Shown here: positions 20,896-32,410 of the stretch, in pieces
How the letters are laid out: each line of letters begins with the position of its first letter
Position numbering within the stretch: the stretch's first letter is position 1
DNA from: Gonatopus flavifemur
Lineage: Eukaryota; Arthropoda; Insecta; Hymenoptera; Dryinidae
Assembly (NCBI GenBank): GCA_018340375.1
Contig: JAFFJZ010000004.1
Coordinates: forward strand, 34,694,001 to 34,758,000
Length of the DNA: 64,000 bases
Direction of reading: 5' to 3'
Translations under genes and position numbers: made by a program
The notes under the pieces: generated by a model
What the model was told of the DNA's origin: nothing
What the model saw: only the letters and a program-made list of their open reading frames with translations
Database searches by the model: none

Positions 20896-22048
20896 CTATT
20901 TCTCAATTTCTACACATCTTCGACAACCCTTATCTTGTATAATTTGCTTCATATTACTCAATCTAGGCCTACTTTTGGAAGTTTTACCATTCACTCTTCC
21001 TCCTAATATTGTTTTCAATCAACTATCATGCCTTAATGTGTGTCCTGTCAGATTACTCCTTCTTTCCACGACATGTTTCAAAAGACTTCTGTTTTCATTC
21101 ACCTTCTGAAGTACTTCTTCATTTTTTACTTCCTCTATCCACTTCATTCTCAGCATCCTTCTATAATACCACATTTCAAAAGCTTCCAGTCTTCGTTGGT
21201 CCGTTCTTCCAATTGTTCAAGTTCCGCAACAATTAAATGCTGTGCTCCAAACGTAACTCTTCAAGAACTTCCTCACTGCTAAGCTAATATTTTTTGAGCA
21301 TAGTACCTGTTTTCCGTGTGCTATTCTTGCTCTTATATCTCTTTCGCTTCCACCGTTTTCTGTAATTATGCTTCTTAGATATTTAAATTCTTTCACTTGC
21401 TGGATTGTTCCTGCATCTATTTTGATTTCCGTTCTCCTTGATGTTTTCGCTATTGTACATATCATAAATTTTATTTTGCCCTTATTCATATTCGTACAAT
21501 AGGTTTCTAGTGATATTGTTTTCATAGTGTTGAGAATATCTTCTAACTCAGCACCATTCGCAGCTAATATAGCTATCATCCGCAAATCTTAACATGCTCA
21601 CATTTTCTCCCTGAATCTGTAATTTCAATTGAATTTCCTCCTTCACTTCGTTCATCGCTTCTTCTATATATAAATTGGAAATCAGTGGCGATAAAGAGCA
21701 TCCTTGTCTCACCCCTCTTCTTATTTGTGCTTCCCCTTCCTGACCCTCTATGTCTATTATTGCACTTTGATTCTTATATAATTCGCATATTATTCTTCTA
21801 TCTTTATAATTTATTCCCACCTTCTTCAGGATCGCAAACATCTTCTCCCAGTCCACATTATCGAAAGCCTTTTGTATATCTACAAAACCTATGTATACAG
21901 ATTTCTTCAGCGCTATCCTTTTCTCTATTACTGCCCTAAGTGCTAAAATTGCTTCTCGCGTTCCCCTATTTTTTCTAAAACCAAACTGATCTTCTGCCAA
22001 TCTACTCTCTATTTTATTTTCCATCCTCCTGTATATCTCTATTCTCAA
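20896..22048 (-). pseudogene. Non-LTR reverse transcriptase, 5'-truncated and broken
   Basis: Encodes the RT domain of an EEP-type non-LTR element. Visible in order: DQFGFRKNRGTREAI, VDIQKAFDNVDWEKM (RT motif A with Asp), RRGVRQGCSLSPLISNLYI, FADDS (the catalytic FADD box, near 21590), then FKYLRSIITENGGSERDIR and, in other frames below 21217, FEMWYYRRMLRMKWIEEV and TGHTLRHDS, ending in KGCRRCVEIEK. At least two frame breaks (near 21550-21585 and near 21217-21260) and a premature stop at 20896-20898 disable it. The endonuclease and most of the 5' half are missing. It is the same family as 25504-28059 (GFRK-R-TREAI and VDIQ-AFDNVDWEKM shared). Clade RTE-like is an inference. Confidence 0.8.
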
Positions 22049-22290
22049 ATAAGTCTATTCCCAAATATGACTAATCCTAGATATCTCTATTCTTACAATT
22101 CTCTATTCTCACAAATCTCTATTCTTTTATATATAAAACAGAAAACATTTATATCTAATCAATATTGGAAAGGATAGAGGTTTGTAAGAATAGAGACATT
22201 TAGGATTAGTCATGTTTGAGAATAGACTTATTTAAGAATAGAGATATTTAGGAATAGAGTTATTTGAGAATGGACAAATACAGAATAGAC
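22020..22290. repeat. AGAATAGAGAT foldback repeat
   Basis: CTCTATTCTTACA/CTATTCTCA words left of about 22135 face GTAAGAATAGAGAC and AGAATAGAGATATTTAGGA to the right; the arms are roughly 100 bp. It abuts the broken 5' edge of the RT pseudogene. Confidence 0.6.
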
Positions 22291-22552
22291 TTCTTGTTCT
22301 GCTCCATTTGTTTCTGCCAGAATCTGGCAAATGAACCCATGTTAGGCGAGCGGTTCGTTCATTCCAGAAAATTTTCCCATAGGTCATTTCAAACTCAATG
22401 AATCGAAATCCCGTTCAGTTGGCTCATCGTTCAGCTCCTTTCTGAATGTTTGAAAAAACATCCATCAGCATCAAATGAAAATTCAGTTATAGGCTGATTT
22501 TTGTCGATAAATGCCCCAAAATCGCCCACTGCACGCTTTATAAAGTTCAAAC

Positions 22553-22667
22553 TAGCGATGGAAATCTTTAAAAAGAATCAATCCTCTCTCATATCATATG
22601 AAAAAATATAATTCTTATAGATTTCCATAAAAGTATGATACTTTTTATATAAGGATCTCCATCATTA
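22553..22667. mobile_element. 115-bp hAT-type MITE with 8-bp target duplication
   Basis: Termini TAGCGATGGAAATC and the inverse of TAATGATGGAGATC. GTTCAAAC is present at 22545-22552 and exactly repeated at 22668-22675. Octamer duplication plus a TAGxGATG start fits hAT. Confidence 0.85.
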
Positions 22668-22766
22668 GTTCAAACTTTGCGCACGTAGATTGCAACTTGG
22701 TGAGTGATTCGCTGGTGCAGTGATTCGATAATTTTATAACTATTTGGCTTGTTTAAAAATAGCATA

Positions 22767-24060
22767 CGAGGGTGGATTGATAAGTTTCCGGCCTGACCAA
22801 GAAAAACAACGTTTTTAAGAATTTTTTTTTTTTTATTTCTCAACATAATCCCCTCCAAGGCTGATACATTTCTCATAGCTGTGTTCTAGTCTAGTAATGC
22901 CATCTCTATAGACTGAATCGTCAAGCTCCTCAAAATACCCATTTACAGCTTCGATTACTTCTTCATTGTCCGCAAATCTCTTACCGCCAAGCCATTTTTT
23001 GAGGTTAGGAAACAGATAATAGTCACTCGGGGCTAGGTCTGGAGAGTAGGGAGGGTGCGACATTAATTCAAACTTCAGATCGTTGATTTTAGCCATCGCA
23101 ACGATTGACGTGTGCGCTGGTGCGTTATCGTGATGAAACAAGATTTTTTTCTTCGCCAGATGAGGTCGTTTAATTTTCACTTCGTGACTCAAACGTTGCA
23201 ATAAGTCTGCGTAGTATTGACCAGTGATAGTTTTATCCTTTTCAAGGTAATCAATGTATATAATACCTCTTGCATCCCAAAAAACAGTAGCCATAACCTT
23301 GTTCGCCGAAAAAATTGTTTTTGCCTTCTTTGGAGTTGGTTCCCCTGGTCCAATCCACTGTTTAGACTGTTCTTTGGTTTCAGGAGTGTAGTGGTGGACC
23401 CAAGTTTCGTCAACGGCTACAAATCGACGCAAAAATTCGCTTGGATTACGCTTATACAACGCCAAATTGGCGGTAGAAATGTTCTTTCGAATCAATTTTT
23501 GGTCGACTGTTAGCAAACGCGGCACCCATCTTGCACAGAGCTTTTCCATATACAAATGTTGGTGCAAAATATTTTGTACACGTTCATATGACATCTTACA
23601 GGTCTCAGCTATCTCACGAACTTTTAATCTGCGATCTTTCAGCACTATTTGATGGATTTTTTCGATCATATCTGGAGTTGTGACCTCAATGGGGCGTCCT
23701 GAGCGAGGCTCATCAGAGGTGCTCACACGACCCTTTTTAAACTCGGAAACCCACTGCTTAACGGTTGAATATGATGGGAAGGATGTCCCCAGTGTTGAGT
23801 CCATCTCTTCTTTAATTTCCTTCGGCGTTCACCCCTTCAAATAAAAGTATTTGATGACAGCACGATTTTCCAGCTTTTCCATTTTTACGAAAAACACAGA
23901 GGCGTCTTGGTCAGCGTGCTCTCAAAACTAAACTAACATGGCGATCGGACTGAAACTATAGCTACAAGCTATCTAAGGATGGTACTATAGAACGCCACCT
24001 CAAGGTAGGCTTAGTGGCGCCATCTCTTGGTCAGGCCGGAAACTTATCAATCCACCCTCG
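22767..24060 (-). mobile_element. mariner (DD34D) element, copy 2
   Basis: 1,294 bp with TA at 22765-22766 and 24061-24062. Both ends read CGAGGGTGGATTGATAAGTT inward. It has the same length as the copy at 54496-55789 and is nearly identical to it. It carries the transposase at 22833-23882, which has one stop. Confidence 0.95.
22833..23882 (-). pseudogene. mariner transposase, single early stop
   Basis: 349-codon mariner transposase frame starting at 23882. The only lesion I see is a TGA at 23829-23831 (codon 18), where copy 3 has TTA. From the next Met (23804) 323 residues are open: HTH region ([23 protein letters not shown]), [12 protein letters not shown] with the first Asp, HHDNAPAH, and [14 protein letters not shown]-to-D spacing is 34. 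Starting downstream of the stop would lose part of the first HTH helix. A clean ORF apart from one point change implies a young insertion. The 54-kb copy has a different stop, so the two lesions are independent. Confidence 0.93.
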
Positions 24061-24075
24061 TACGTCGTTGGCTCT

Positions 24076-24207
24076 TAGGGCTGGGACTATAATTTGATTC
24101 AATGTGATTTTATATAAAATTTGTATCAAGTTTTTATCCAAATTTATAGAAACCTGATACGAATTCCATATAAAATCATATTTAATCAGATTATAGCCCC
24201 AGCCCTA
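24076..24207. mobile_element. 132-bp AGGGCTGGG hairpin MITE
   Basis: TAGGGCTGGGACTATAAT at the left and the inverse of TAGGGCTGGGGCTATAAT at the right, with near-complete pairing of GATTTTATATAAA inside. It lies 14 bp from the end of mariner copy 2. No clear target duplication. Confidence 0.65.
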
Positions 24208-24684
24208 TTGGTTATAATTTCAACGCTTTTTTCCATCAAATTCAATCTTCTGTGAAGTATTTTTCAAATTCCACTACAACTGGATGTAGGGTAGGACTTG
24301 AAAGATATCAAAAAATTGAGAAATTCAGAATGATTGAATCTTATACGATAATCCCAGTACAATTATTCGATATTTGAGGGAGCAAGAATTCACAAACTTC
24401 ATTGTCGATTTGTTTCTATAGTTCTCTTATCCCTGAGAGTTGTTCTCTCCTTATTCTTCTCATGATCTGATCATTATATTACCCTTTCTGACCTGATGTC
24501 CATTATAATGGACATTTCTATGAAATTTTCTGGCGCCTATAGTTAAAAAAATAGTAGATTTAATGAATGTGTAAAACATTCGATGAATATTTCATCAGTT
24601 GCCGAACATTGTCCACATATCATTGATGCCGAATTATGATAGGAAAAATTTTCTTCTATCCAACACGTATCTAGTTCGTATCTA
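24208..24684. other. Non-coding stretch, no gene seen
   Basis: AT-rich. A dyad GTCCATTATAATGGAC occurs at 24499-24514. Confidence 0.45.
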
Positions 24685-25044
24685 TTTTGATATACTTTTT
24701 ATGAAATTAATCGATTCTCTCCACAATTGCTATCATGCATGAAACTTTATATACGGAAGAGAACATGACAAAATGTGACCTCGGAGTGAGTATTCCATCG
24801 CTCAAAATAATTTAGGTTAGAAAGGGTTATTCCCAAAAACGAAAAAAATTGTTCTGTGCATAATTCTAATTGTCAAGAAGGGGAATGTGAACTTGATTTT
24901 AAACCTCTCTGACTTGAATTATCTTGATCGATGGAATACTTGCTTTGAGGTCACATTTTTTCATGTTCTGTTACGTATGTGAAGTTTCATGCGTGATAGC
25001 AATGCTGGATGGAAACGATTAATTTTAAAAAAAGTATATCAAAA
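24685..25044. repeat. Foldback element with TTTTGATATACTTTTT ends
   Basis: The arms (about 24685-24850 and 24895-25044) share GCTATCATGCATGAAACTT-like, GAACATGACAAAATGTGACC-like and AAGTATTCCATCGxTC lines in opposite orientation. No ORF. Confidence 0.6.
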
Positions 25045-25503
25045 TAACCTCCCCGTGCGATGATTGCGGGTGTTTCGGGGGGATATTCTTGATACCTGTC
25101 CTTGATATGCTTTTTATCCATTCTTGGTAGTATCTGCTTCCTGAACGTGTTGAAGAAAATAAGTATCTTAGATTTGCGTCTCTTCTTCGGATGGAATAAC
25201 TACTCGAGAGGGAGAATACAAACTGAAAGAAACTAAATCATCTCAACGCCGGGAACGACGGCAAAAACTGAGGGGAAGCAAGGGGAAACTATCTTCCATG
25301 ACATCTTTTATTATTCCCGAGGAAATGAAATGTTTTTTCAATCCTAGAATTTTTGAATTAAAATTTATTGCAAAAAAAACAACATGATGGTGTTCTGTCG
25401 AGTAAAATATTTCGGAGGTGAAATAGCCTCCCGTTCGGATCTCCGGGTAGAGGCTGCTTCATCAAATAAGATAGAAAACTAAAAAAGATAGGGAAGAAAG
25501 AAG
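25045..25503. other. Possible 5' region of the non-LTR element
   Basis: No gene is readable. A GC-richer patch (CCCCGTGCGATGATTGCGGG) and CTCAACGCCGGGAACGACGG precede the endonuclease reading and could be its leader. Confidence 0.3.
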
Positions 25504-28059
25504 ATATTCTCCGCGTTTGAGCGTGGAATGTGAGATCACTGAGACAGACAGGGAAACTAGAAAATTTCAAACTGGAAATTCATAGGTTAAGTATCGATGT
25601 GATGGAATTAGCGTAATGAGATGGCCGCAAGAAGGGGATTTCTGAAGTGGTGATTATAGGATAATTGATACAGGATCGAAGAATGGTCAAACAGGAGTGG
25701 GAATCATAATGCGTAAAAGGGTAGGAAATAGGATAGGAAATCATTTGCAACATAGCGAACGCGTAATGATGGTCAGAATTAGAACAAAACCGGTAGACAC
25801 TGTTATAGTTTGAGTATACATGCCCATGTCTGCGTACTCAGAGGAAGATATCGAAAACACGTACGATGGAATAGAAGAAGTGATAGAATATGTAAAGGGA
25901 GAAGAGAATTCGATGATCATAGGTGATTGGAATGCGGTAGAAGGACCAGGAAAAGAGAGCAACATAATAGGAGATTTTACGTTAGGAAAAAGGAATGGAA
26001 GAGGACAACATTTGATCGAATTCGGTGAGAGTCATAAAATGCTTGAGTCCCAACACGTCATTCGAAGATCATCTAAGAAGAATCTATACTTGGAAGATGC
26101 AAGGGGATACAGCAAGACACCAAATTGATTACATATATGTAAAACAAAGATTTAGGAATCAAGTGAAAAGCTGTAGAACTTATCCAAGCGCAGATATAGA
26201 TAGTGATCACAATATGTTGATGATGAAATGTGCTTTGGAATTCAGAGCCCTGAAGAAGAAAAGGAACATGCAAGAAAGATGGAATTTGAAGAATCTCAAA
26301 TAAAAACAAAGACGGGAGGCATTCAAAATGATGTTGGATGAAGAATTGGAGGATCAACAAGGGGGAGACTTGGAAATAGAAAGTAGATGGACAAATATGA
26401 AGGGGAACATAGAGCAATGTGCGAATAAAATTTTGAAGACTGATGGAGTAGAACTTAAGAAACCATGGATAACGGAAGAAATTCTCGATTTAATTGATGA
26501 AAGGAGGAAATACAAGAACCCATGCAGGTATTGCCAAGACTGAAAAAAACCCAAGCTTGTCCCAAGGTTGGCACATGTGTCAGAAACAAACTTCCGTGGA
26601 GAACAATTGGCCCAATATCGTTCTAGATTGTCCCGTTGTTCCCAATCGATAGTTAGTCATGGTACATTTGTTCATATTTTTGAAATGGTCACTACATTTG
26701 GTACAAGCTGGGCACAAGTGTAAAAATCGAGCATTCGTTGAGAACAATTGTGCCAATATTGCCCACATGAGCGGCACAATGTTTGTAAATATTGACTGAA
26801 TTTTGATCAAAATTATAATTCAACAATAGAATCAAAACTGATTGAAATATCAAAGAACGCAAATTTTCCAATGATCATACAAGCTTGTCCCAGTCTTGTC
26901 ACATTTGTTCTATCGTTTTGAGATAATTCATGTACGGTATTCTGAGGAAGAAAGTCATGGACTGAAATATGAATCAATTACTTCTTTCATCCATATCTGC
27001 GATCAAGGAAGCATTGGTTGATGCTTGGTAAATGAATTGGACCGGGCCTGGCAAAACCACTGGCCCAAGCTTGTCCTGATCTTATCATTCCCAAGCCTGG
27101 GCCAAGTTCGGTGAATTGTTCAAGACCAGTCTCGGCAGGTCTTGTGCCAGGCTTGGTCCATCATTGGGCCATTGGTCCATACACACATGGGAATAAGAGT
27201 AGGGAACAAGACCAGCAGACATACAAGTCACTGAAGAATAAAATAATGAGAGAATGAAGGACAGCAAAAGACTAATGGTTAGAAGAAAAATGTCAGGGTA
27301 TAGAAGTAAGATTACATTTAGGGAAAATAGATGAGGCATATAGGATTTGTTAAGAGATTGTTTTGGACACATGAAATCTGCAAGCAATGAGTTTAAAAAT
27401 TCTCTGGGGAGAGAATTGATATCATTCAAAAGATCTGTATAGAGGAAGAGGTAATATAGGACTCTTAGAGAGGGAGGAAGATGTCGATGAAGAAGAATTG
27501 GGAGATTCGATTTTGAGATCAAAATTGGACAGGGCTTCAAGGGAATTGAAAAGCAATAAAGCGCCAGGAATAGATGGCATGAGTGCGGATCTCATGAAAA
27601 CCCTCGAGTGAAAGAACTCGTGACGCCTTGCCTGAATTGGTCAGGGATATGTACAAAAATGGAGAAGTACGGAAAGATTTCCAGAACAATCAAATTGTCA
27701 CCATTCGGAAAAAACAAGAAGCAGACAAATGCAAGAATCACAGAACGATTAGTTCAACTTCACACGCCTCGGAAATACTGACAAGAATTATATACAGGAG
27801 GATAGCAAATAAAATAGATAGTAGATTAGCAGAAGATCAGTTCGGTTTCAGGAAAATCAGGAGAACTCGAGAAGCAATTTTAGCACTCAGAACAGTAGAA
27901 GAGAAAAGACTAGAGTTAAACAAGTCTGTGTATATAGGTTTTGTAGATATACAAAGAGCATTCGATAACGTTGATTGGGAAAAAATGAAAGAACAAATTG
28001 AAAGAGGGGTGAGACAAAGATGCTCACTATCACCATTGATTTTCAATTTATTAGGACCC
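25504..28059 (+). pseudogene. Non-LTR retrotransposon, EEP endonuclease plus RT, broken
   Basis: Reads in order: an NVRSLRQTGKLENFKLE-like EEP start (about 25525), GDWNAVEG (about 25925, Asp/Asn of the nuclease), HQIDYIYVKQRF and DSDHNMLMMKCA (about 26200, the DH pair), then a linker with KPWITEEILDLIDERRKYK (about 26460). After an inserted repeat block (26545-27190) the RT resumes with IVTIRKKQEADKCKNHRTIS, DQFGFRKIRRTREAI, VDIQRAFDNVDWEKM and RGVRQRCSLSPLIFN. It then stops abruptly at the 3' LTR of the copia element, so the FADD box and C-terminus are gone. Several frameshifts and stops precede the insertions (e.g. a TGA before the methionine at 25820). Part of RT domain 3 between DNVDWEKM and RGVRQ is also deleted. 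Family as at 20896-22048. Confidence 0.82.
26545..27190. repeat. AAGCTTGTCCC dyad-module insertion in the non-LTR element
   Basis: CCCAAGCTTGTCCC, GGCACAATTGTxCC-type and TTGGGCCA/TGGCCC words recur in both orientations. The block separates the endonuclease linker from the RT. Ends are not sharply defined. Confidence 0.5.
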
Positions 28060-28307
28060 TGAATAAGTTCTCGCTGTTTTTTTTACAAAATAAAAACTTG
28101 ATTCAAAATTGTTTGTAATTTGATATACACTTTATTGAAATACAATGATGTCTACAGCATGACGACCGGAACAAGAGTGATCGGTTTCAAGTAATCGTGT
28201 CGTCGGTAAAGTCACGCGTATAGCAGTGACATCTATTTTACCATGGAACAGTCTATTAGGGCCTGTTTGCACTGGCGTAATATAACGATGAATGTTAAAT
28301 CTCAACA
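28060..28307 (-). repeat. 3' LTR of the copia element
   Basis: On the minus strand it starts TGTTGAGATTTAAC directly after the purine tract GGAGGGGAAG (28308-28317) and ends ...GAACTTATTCA, giving 248 bp with TG...CA ends. AATAAA lies within it (about 28133-28138). No second LTR is in the window. Confidence 0.75.
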
Positions 28308-30450
28308 CTTCCCCTCCAAGCGAACAGGCGATCCTTGTCCTCATAGTGTTGAATGGCAATCATTCCTTGATACCCAATAGACCCAACCAACTCCAATGTT
28401 TAGGTTTACTCAGTGACTTATTAAGAACGTCGGCCAGCATCTGTTCGGTCGAAATGTGAACTATGTTGATATGTCCGGCTTCCAAAAGTTCACGTACGAA
28501 ATGGTGGCGGATGTCAATATGTTTAGTACGTCCGTGGAAAACGGGATTTTCCGCCAGCCTCTGAGCGCCTCGATTGTCGTTAAACAGCTTTATGCTGCCG
28601 GATTCCATAACGCCGATGTCCATTAAGAATTGTCGTAAGTATATCGCCTCCTTCGCTGCCTCCCCCAGGGCAATATATTCAGACTCTGTTGAAGATAATG
28701 CGACGGTTCTCTGTTTTCTGGACTCCCAGGATATCACGCCTCCGTTCCAAATAAACGCAAATCCAGTGTAAGAGCGCCGATCACCAGCGTCTCCACCCCA
28801 ATCCGCGTCGACATAGCCGGTCAAAAGACTCTGTTAGTTGCTAAATTCTATTCCCAGCTGCATGATCCCCTTTAGATACCGCAACACGCGCTTTGCTGCG
28901 GTCCAATGACGTTTGCCGGAAGAATTATTAAATTGGCTCAAGACGCTAGCAGCGTGTGAAATATCCGAACGAGTAGTAACGGCTAAGTACATAAGCGCTC
29001 CCACAAGCTCGCGATAAGGTGGCTTCTCGCCGTCTGACTCAGACCAGGATTCAGCTTCGTAAAGCTTCATGCCAACCTCCAACGGGGTTGAGACTGGATT
29101 GCAGTCCGACAATCCGAAGCGACGAAGAATGTCCTGAACGTATGTTGCTTGATTCATTCGGACTCCGAATTTACTCATCTCAAAATCTATCCCTAAGCAA
29201 TGTTTTAGATCTCCAAGATCTTTTACCTCGAATGAGGCTCTAAGGTGCGTTTCAAATTCGGAAATATCCCTCATATTCCGAGAGATCACGAGGATGTCGT
29301 CAACGTATACGACTATGAGCAAAAGTTTTTTGTCTTGCCCCTTCAAATATACGTAAGGATCCGTGCTGGATGGAATCGCGCCGAAATCTCGAATTTCACG
29401 GTCGAGTCGTTTATGCCAGACGCGACCAGCCTGACGCAGTCCGTATAGAGGGCCTTCTTCATGAGACATACTAAATTTCCGACGGTAATTTCTTCAAGCA
29501 TTTTTGCTGCCTTTTCCATCACATCACGATTTTCGCGTTCTCGTTCAACGATGTATTCGAACGCTTCCTTGATAAATTTAGGTACCTCCATGTACACTGT
29601 TCCCTCCAAGTCACCGTTTAGGTAAGCTGTAGCGATGTCGAGTTGATGCACACACATTCCTTTACTTGCCGCAAGAGCTACTGCGATGCGAATCGATTTC
29701 ATGCGTGCTACGGGAGCGTGAGTCTCGTGGAAATCCATGCCAGGGCGCTGAGAAAAACCTCGAGCTACTACTCTGGCTTTTCTCCTTTCCAGTTCTCCAT
29801 TCGCTCCATATTTGTTTCGCAAAACCACTCGGCTTCCAACCACTTCACGATTTTCGGGTCGATCTACGATGTCCCGCGTGTCGTTCTTCAGGATGGATTT
29901 AATTTCACTTGCTATAGCTTGAGTCCACTCAAGTGACTCCGGGCTTGACATTGCTTTATAAATGGGTATTTCCGTCAAGTACGCAAAATCCGCCATTTCG
30001 TCCAGTTCCTGGTTCAGTTCGTGATAAATCTTTCTCGGTCTGCCAGGCCTGCCGTTCAGTAATTTCTTTGGCCTACCGAGACCACGCCTGGGGGTTTGAT
30101 GTAAGACTTCCTCGCGTTCGAATCCAAGAAATTCAGAACCATTTTCCGAGCCTTCGGGTAAATCGTTAAATTCTTCTTCCTCTTCGGGCTGATCTGAGTC
30201 TGGATTGCGGCGGTATAAATTAACGTTCAAGTATGGATCCTTATTTAGATCAATCTTCCTTGACGTTGACGATGCTTTTCGTTCGAGAGGGTTTTCTTCC
30301 GGGGATCTATAAAGATTTCAGTTTGAGACGGTAACGGATCCTGAAGAAACTTCACATCCCGGGTAACTTCGACTCTCGATTCTTCCGGTATCCAAACCCT
30401 GTACGCCTTGGACTCTTCGGAGCACGTCAAGAACATACCCTTCCTGCAGG
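28308..30450 (-). pseudogene. Ty1/copia Pol, 5'-truncated and frameshifted
   Basis: Reads on the minus strand as the C-terminal end of integrase (CSEESKAYRVWIPEESRVEV, about 30430-30330), an acidic linker, then reverse transcriptase (SRVVLRNKYGANGELERRKA; FSQRPGMDFHETHAPVAR; LYGLRQAGRVWHKRLD; VVYVDDILVISRNM with the catalytic YVDD). RNase H follows (TGYVDADWGGDAGDRRSYTG; ALSSTESEYIALGEAAKEA; DNRGAQRLAENPVFHGRTKH). gag, protease and the integrase core are absent; the sequence changes at about 30450 into a CTCACTTTT simple repeat. Frameshifts near 30240 and 29460 and a TAG at 28834-28836 disable it. Only the 3' LTR remains, downstream of the purine tract. Confidence 0.92.
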
Positions 30451-30464
30451 CATGCTAGCGACTC

Positions 30465-30560
30465 ACTTTTCTCACTTTTCCTCACTTTTTTTCATTCCCC
30501 TCACTATTCCTCACTTATTTTGTGAATTCTCACTTTTCTCACTTTTTCCATGATCAGAGT
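30465..30560. repeat. CTCACTTTT simple repeat
   Basis: Repeated CTCACTTTT/CTCACTTTTTCC units sit at the truncation edge of the copia pseudogene. Confidence 0.7.
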
Positions 30561-30570
30561 GTGAATTTTT

Positions 30571-30995
30571 TCAAATTTCAATTATTTTTTTTTTTATTCC
30601 GTCATATATTTTATTCAACAACGATAAGCGAGTGTTAATTCCGTTAGTACTATGGTTGTTGTGTTATGATTCAAAGGAATCATTTAGAATTATTCAATTC
30701 AGTCGAAAAAGATTATTGTATTAAAAGTGTTACCAAAAATCTGACTGCGTGAAACAGCGAAGGAAAAGAATTAGAGACAAACTTAAAAATCAAAATATCA
30801 CTAATCATCAATCTAATCAAACTAACTTCTTCATCTGGAGAATATATTGTGAAATGCATTATAAAATATCTTTTCACATTACTATTTTGTAGCATATGTC
30901 TACATTCCTATCTCAAATTTTCATTATTCAGCCACCACTTTTAACACAGGTACAAAATATTCTTATCACTGTAGTAAATAAATAAAATGTTGATG
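30571..30995. other. AT-rich non-coding stretch, no gene seen
   Basis: Short ORFs only. Confidence 0.45.
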
Positions 30996-31196
30996 CACGG
31001 AAAGAAATTTAGAGTCAAATTTAGTATAGTACTTTATAACCGAAGAACAGATTGAACTTACATCAAATTTGCTATGATGTTACAGTAGAAACCTCATCAA
31101 ATTTACTATGTTTTACAGTAAATTCCATTGGAGAAACAGTCAATTCCTGTATTCCTGTAATCCCGCAGTAAATTAAACTCTGAATTTCTTTGCGTG
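30996..31196. mobile_element. 201-bp MITE with CACGGAAAGAAATTTAGAGT ends
   Basis: The left end is CACGGAAAGAAATTTAGAG and the right end the inverse of CACGCAAAGAAATTCAGAG. Internal words ACAGTAAATT/AATTTACTGT recur as dyads. Confidence 0.65.
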
Positions 31197-31324
31197 TGAT
31201 AATTACATTACTGAGTGGTATTGCAGGAGAGCCAATGAAAAGTGATTACTATTGCAAATTAAACTAGTACAAACAAGTTCAATTTGAATAATCCCCTCCC
31301 TGGTTAAAAAATCCGATTAAATCC

Positions 31325-31800
31325 GATCAAGAAAAATCCTATCGGAATGAATTGAGTTTCTGCATCGGAAATGCCCGATCCACACCAATAAAATTCCTTT
31401 CAATTGGATTGAATCAGTTTTTTATCAATAATGAAAATGCCAATTCAATCCGATAAGGAAAAATTTTATCGGAATGAATTGAGTTTTTGCATCGGAAATT
31501 TCCGATTGATACCAATAAAATTTTTCTCAATTGGATTGAATTGGTTTTCTCATCGTTAATAGAAATTCCAATTGAATCCGATAAAAGAAAATTCTATCGG
31601 AATGAATTGAATTTCTGCATCGAAAATTTTTTATTGATACCAATAAAAATTTTTTCAATTGGGCTGAATTGTTTTGTTATCAGCAATTAATATTTCCATT
31701 GAACTTGATAAAATATTCTATCGGAATGAATTGAGTTTTTGCATTGGAAATGTCCTATTGATTTCGATTAGAATTCTTTCAATCGGCTTGAGTACATTCT
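31325..31800. repeat. Tandem repeat, about 126-bp units, four copies
   Basis: ATCGGAATGAATTGA begins at 31341, 31468, 31596 and 31720. Each unit also holds GCATCGGAAATTTCCGAT, TACCAATAAAATT and TCAATTGGATTGAATT, so the unit is itself dyad-rich. Confidence 0.8.
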
Positions 31801-32230
31801 CACAACAGCTCTGATGACAAGTACCTATGAAATCCTGTTCCCAAAAACAAGTATCGGATATCATGGGTGATGTAATAAGAGCACTCGTTCTCATCCGATG
31901 AATTCTTTTTGGTAATAGGATTCGATAGTTGTTCCTATCGAATCAGGGGAATCCTCATCAGAAGAATTATGTACAGGGTAGCACGATGATTACGCACTCC
32001 TCACCAAAATTCAAATGGTTCAACTTCCGTAGAATGGTATTACGGTAGGAACTCTTCTGTAAATTCGATGAAACCCTGATCTGGAACCCTTTATGATACA
32101 TCGATCAATTGTTTTCATGTTTATGTTATTGGTCTCAACCGTGTGGAACCAATGAACTATTGAAATGTTTGAATTTCGATCGAGTTTAAATTTCCACATG
32201 GGGAATGATTGAGAACGAATTGGTTCCGAG
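31801..32230. other. Non-coding; hairpin near 31920
   Basis: GGATTCGATAGTTGTTCCTATCGAATC (given as its two arms GATTCGATAG and CTATCGAATC) occurs at about 31920-31946, flanked by GATGAATTCTT/AGAAGAATT. No gene seen. Confidence 0.45.
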
Positions 32231-32410
32231 CAGTGATGCCAGATTCGAGACCAAGGCCGTTTTTAATCACCCCATTGACCACTTCCCCTTTCCCCCACCA
32301 TGCGCAATAAGTCTATCACTCTCTCGCTTGCCCGACTTATTCCGCATGGTGGGAGAAAGGGGAAGCGGTGGATGGAGAGGGTAAAAGCGGTCTCGAATCT
32401 GGCATCACTG
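32231..32410. mobile_element. 180-bp hAT-type MITE with 8-bp target duplication
   Basis: Termini CAGTGATGCCAGATTCGAG and its exact inverse. GTTCCGAG is at 32223-32230 and again at 32411-32418. GC-rich interior with CCCACCATGCG and CGCATGGTGGG. Confidence 0.88.

Noticed and set aside
23217..23652. Plus-strand ORFs across mariner copy 2 (also mirrored at 54904-55345)
   Set aside because: Antisense shadows of the transposase frame, present in both copies only because the element is.
29019..30169. Plus-strand ORFs over the copia region
   Set aside because: They are shadows of the minus-strand Pol reading, which has clear RT and RNase H motifs.
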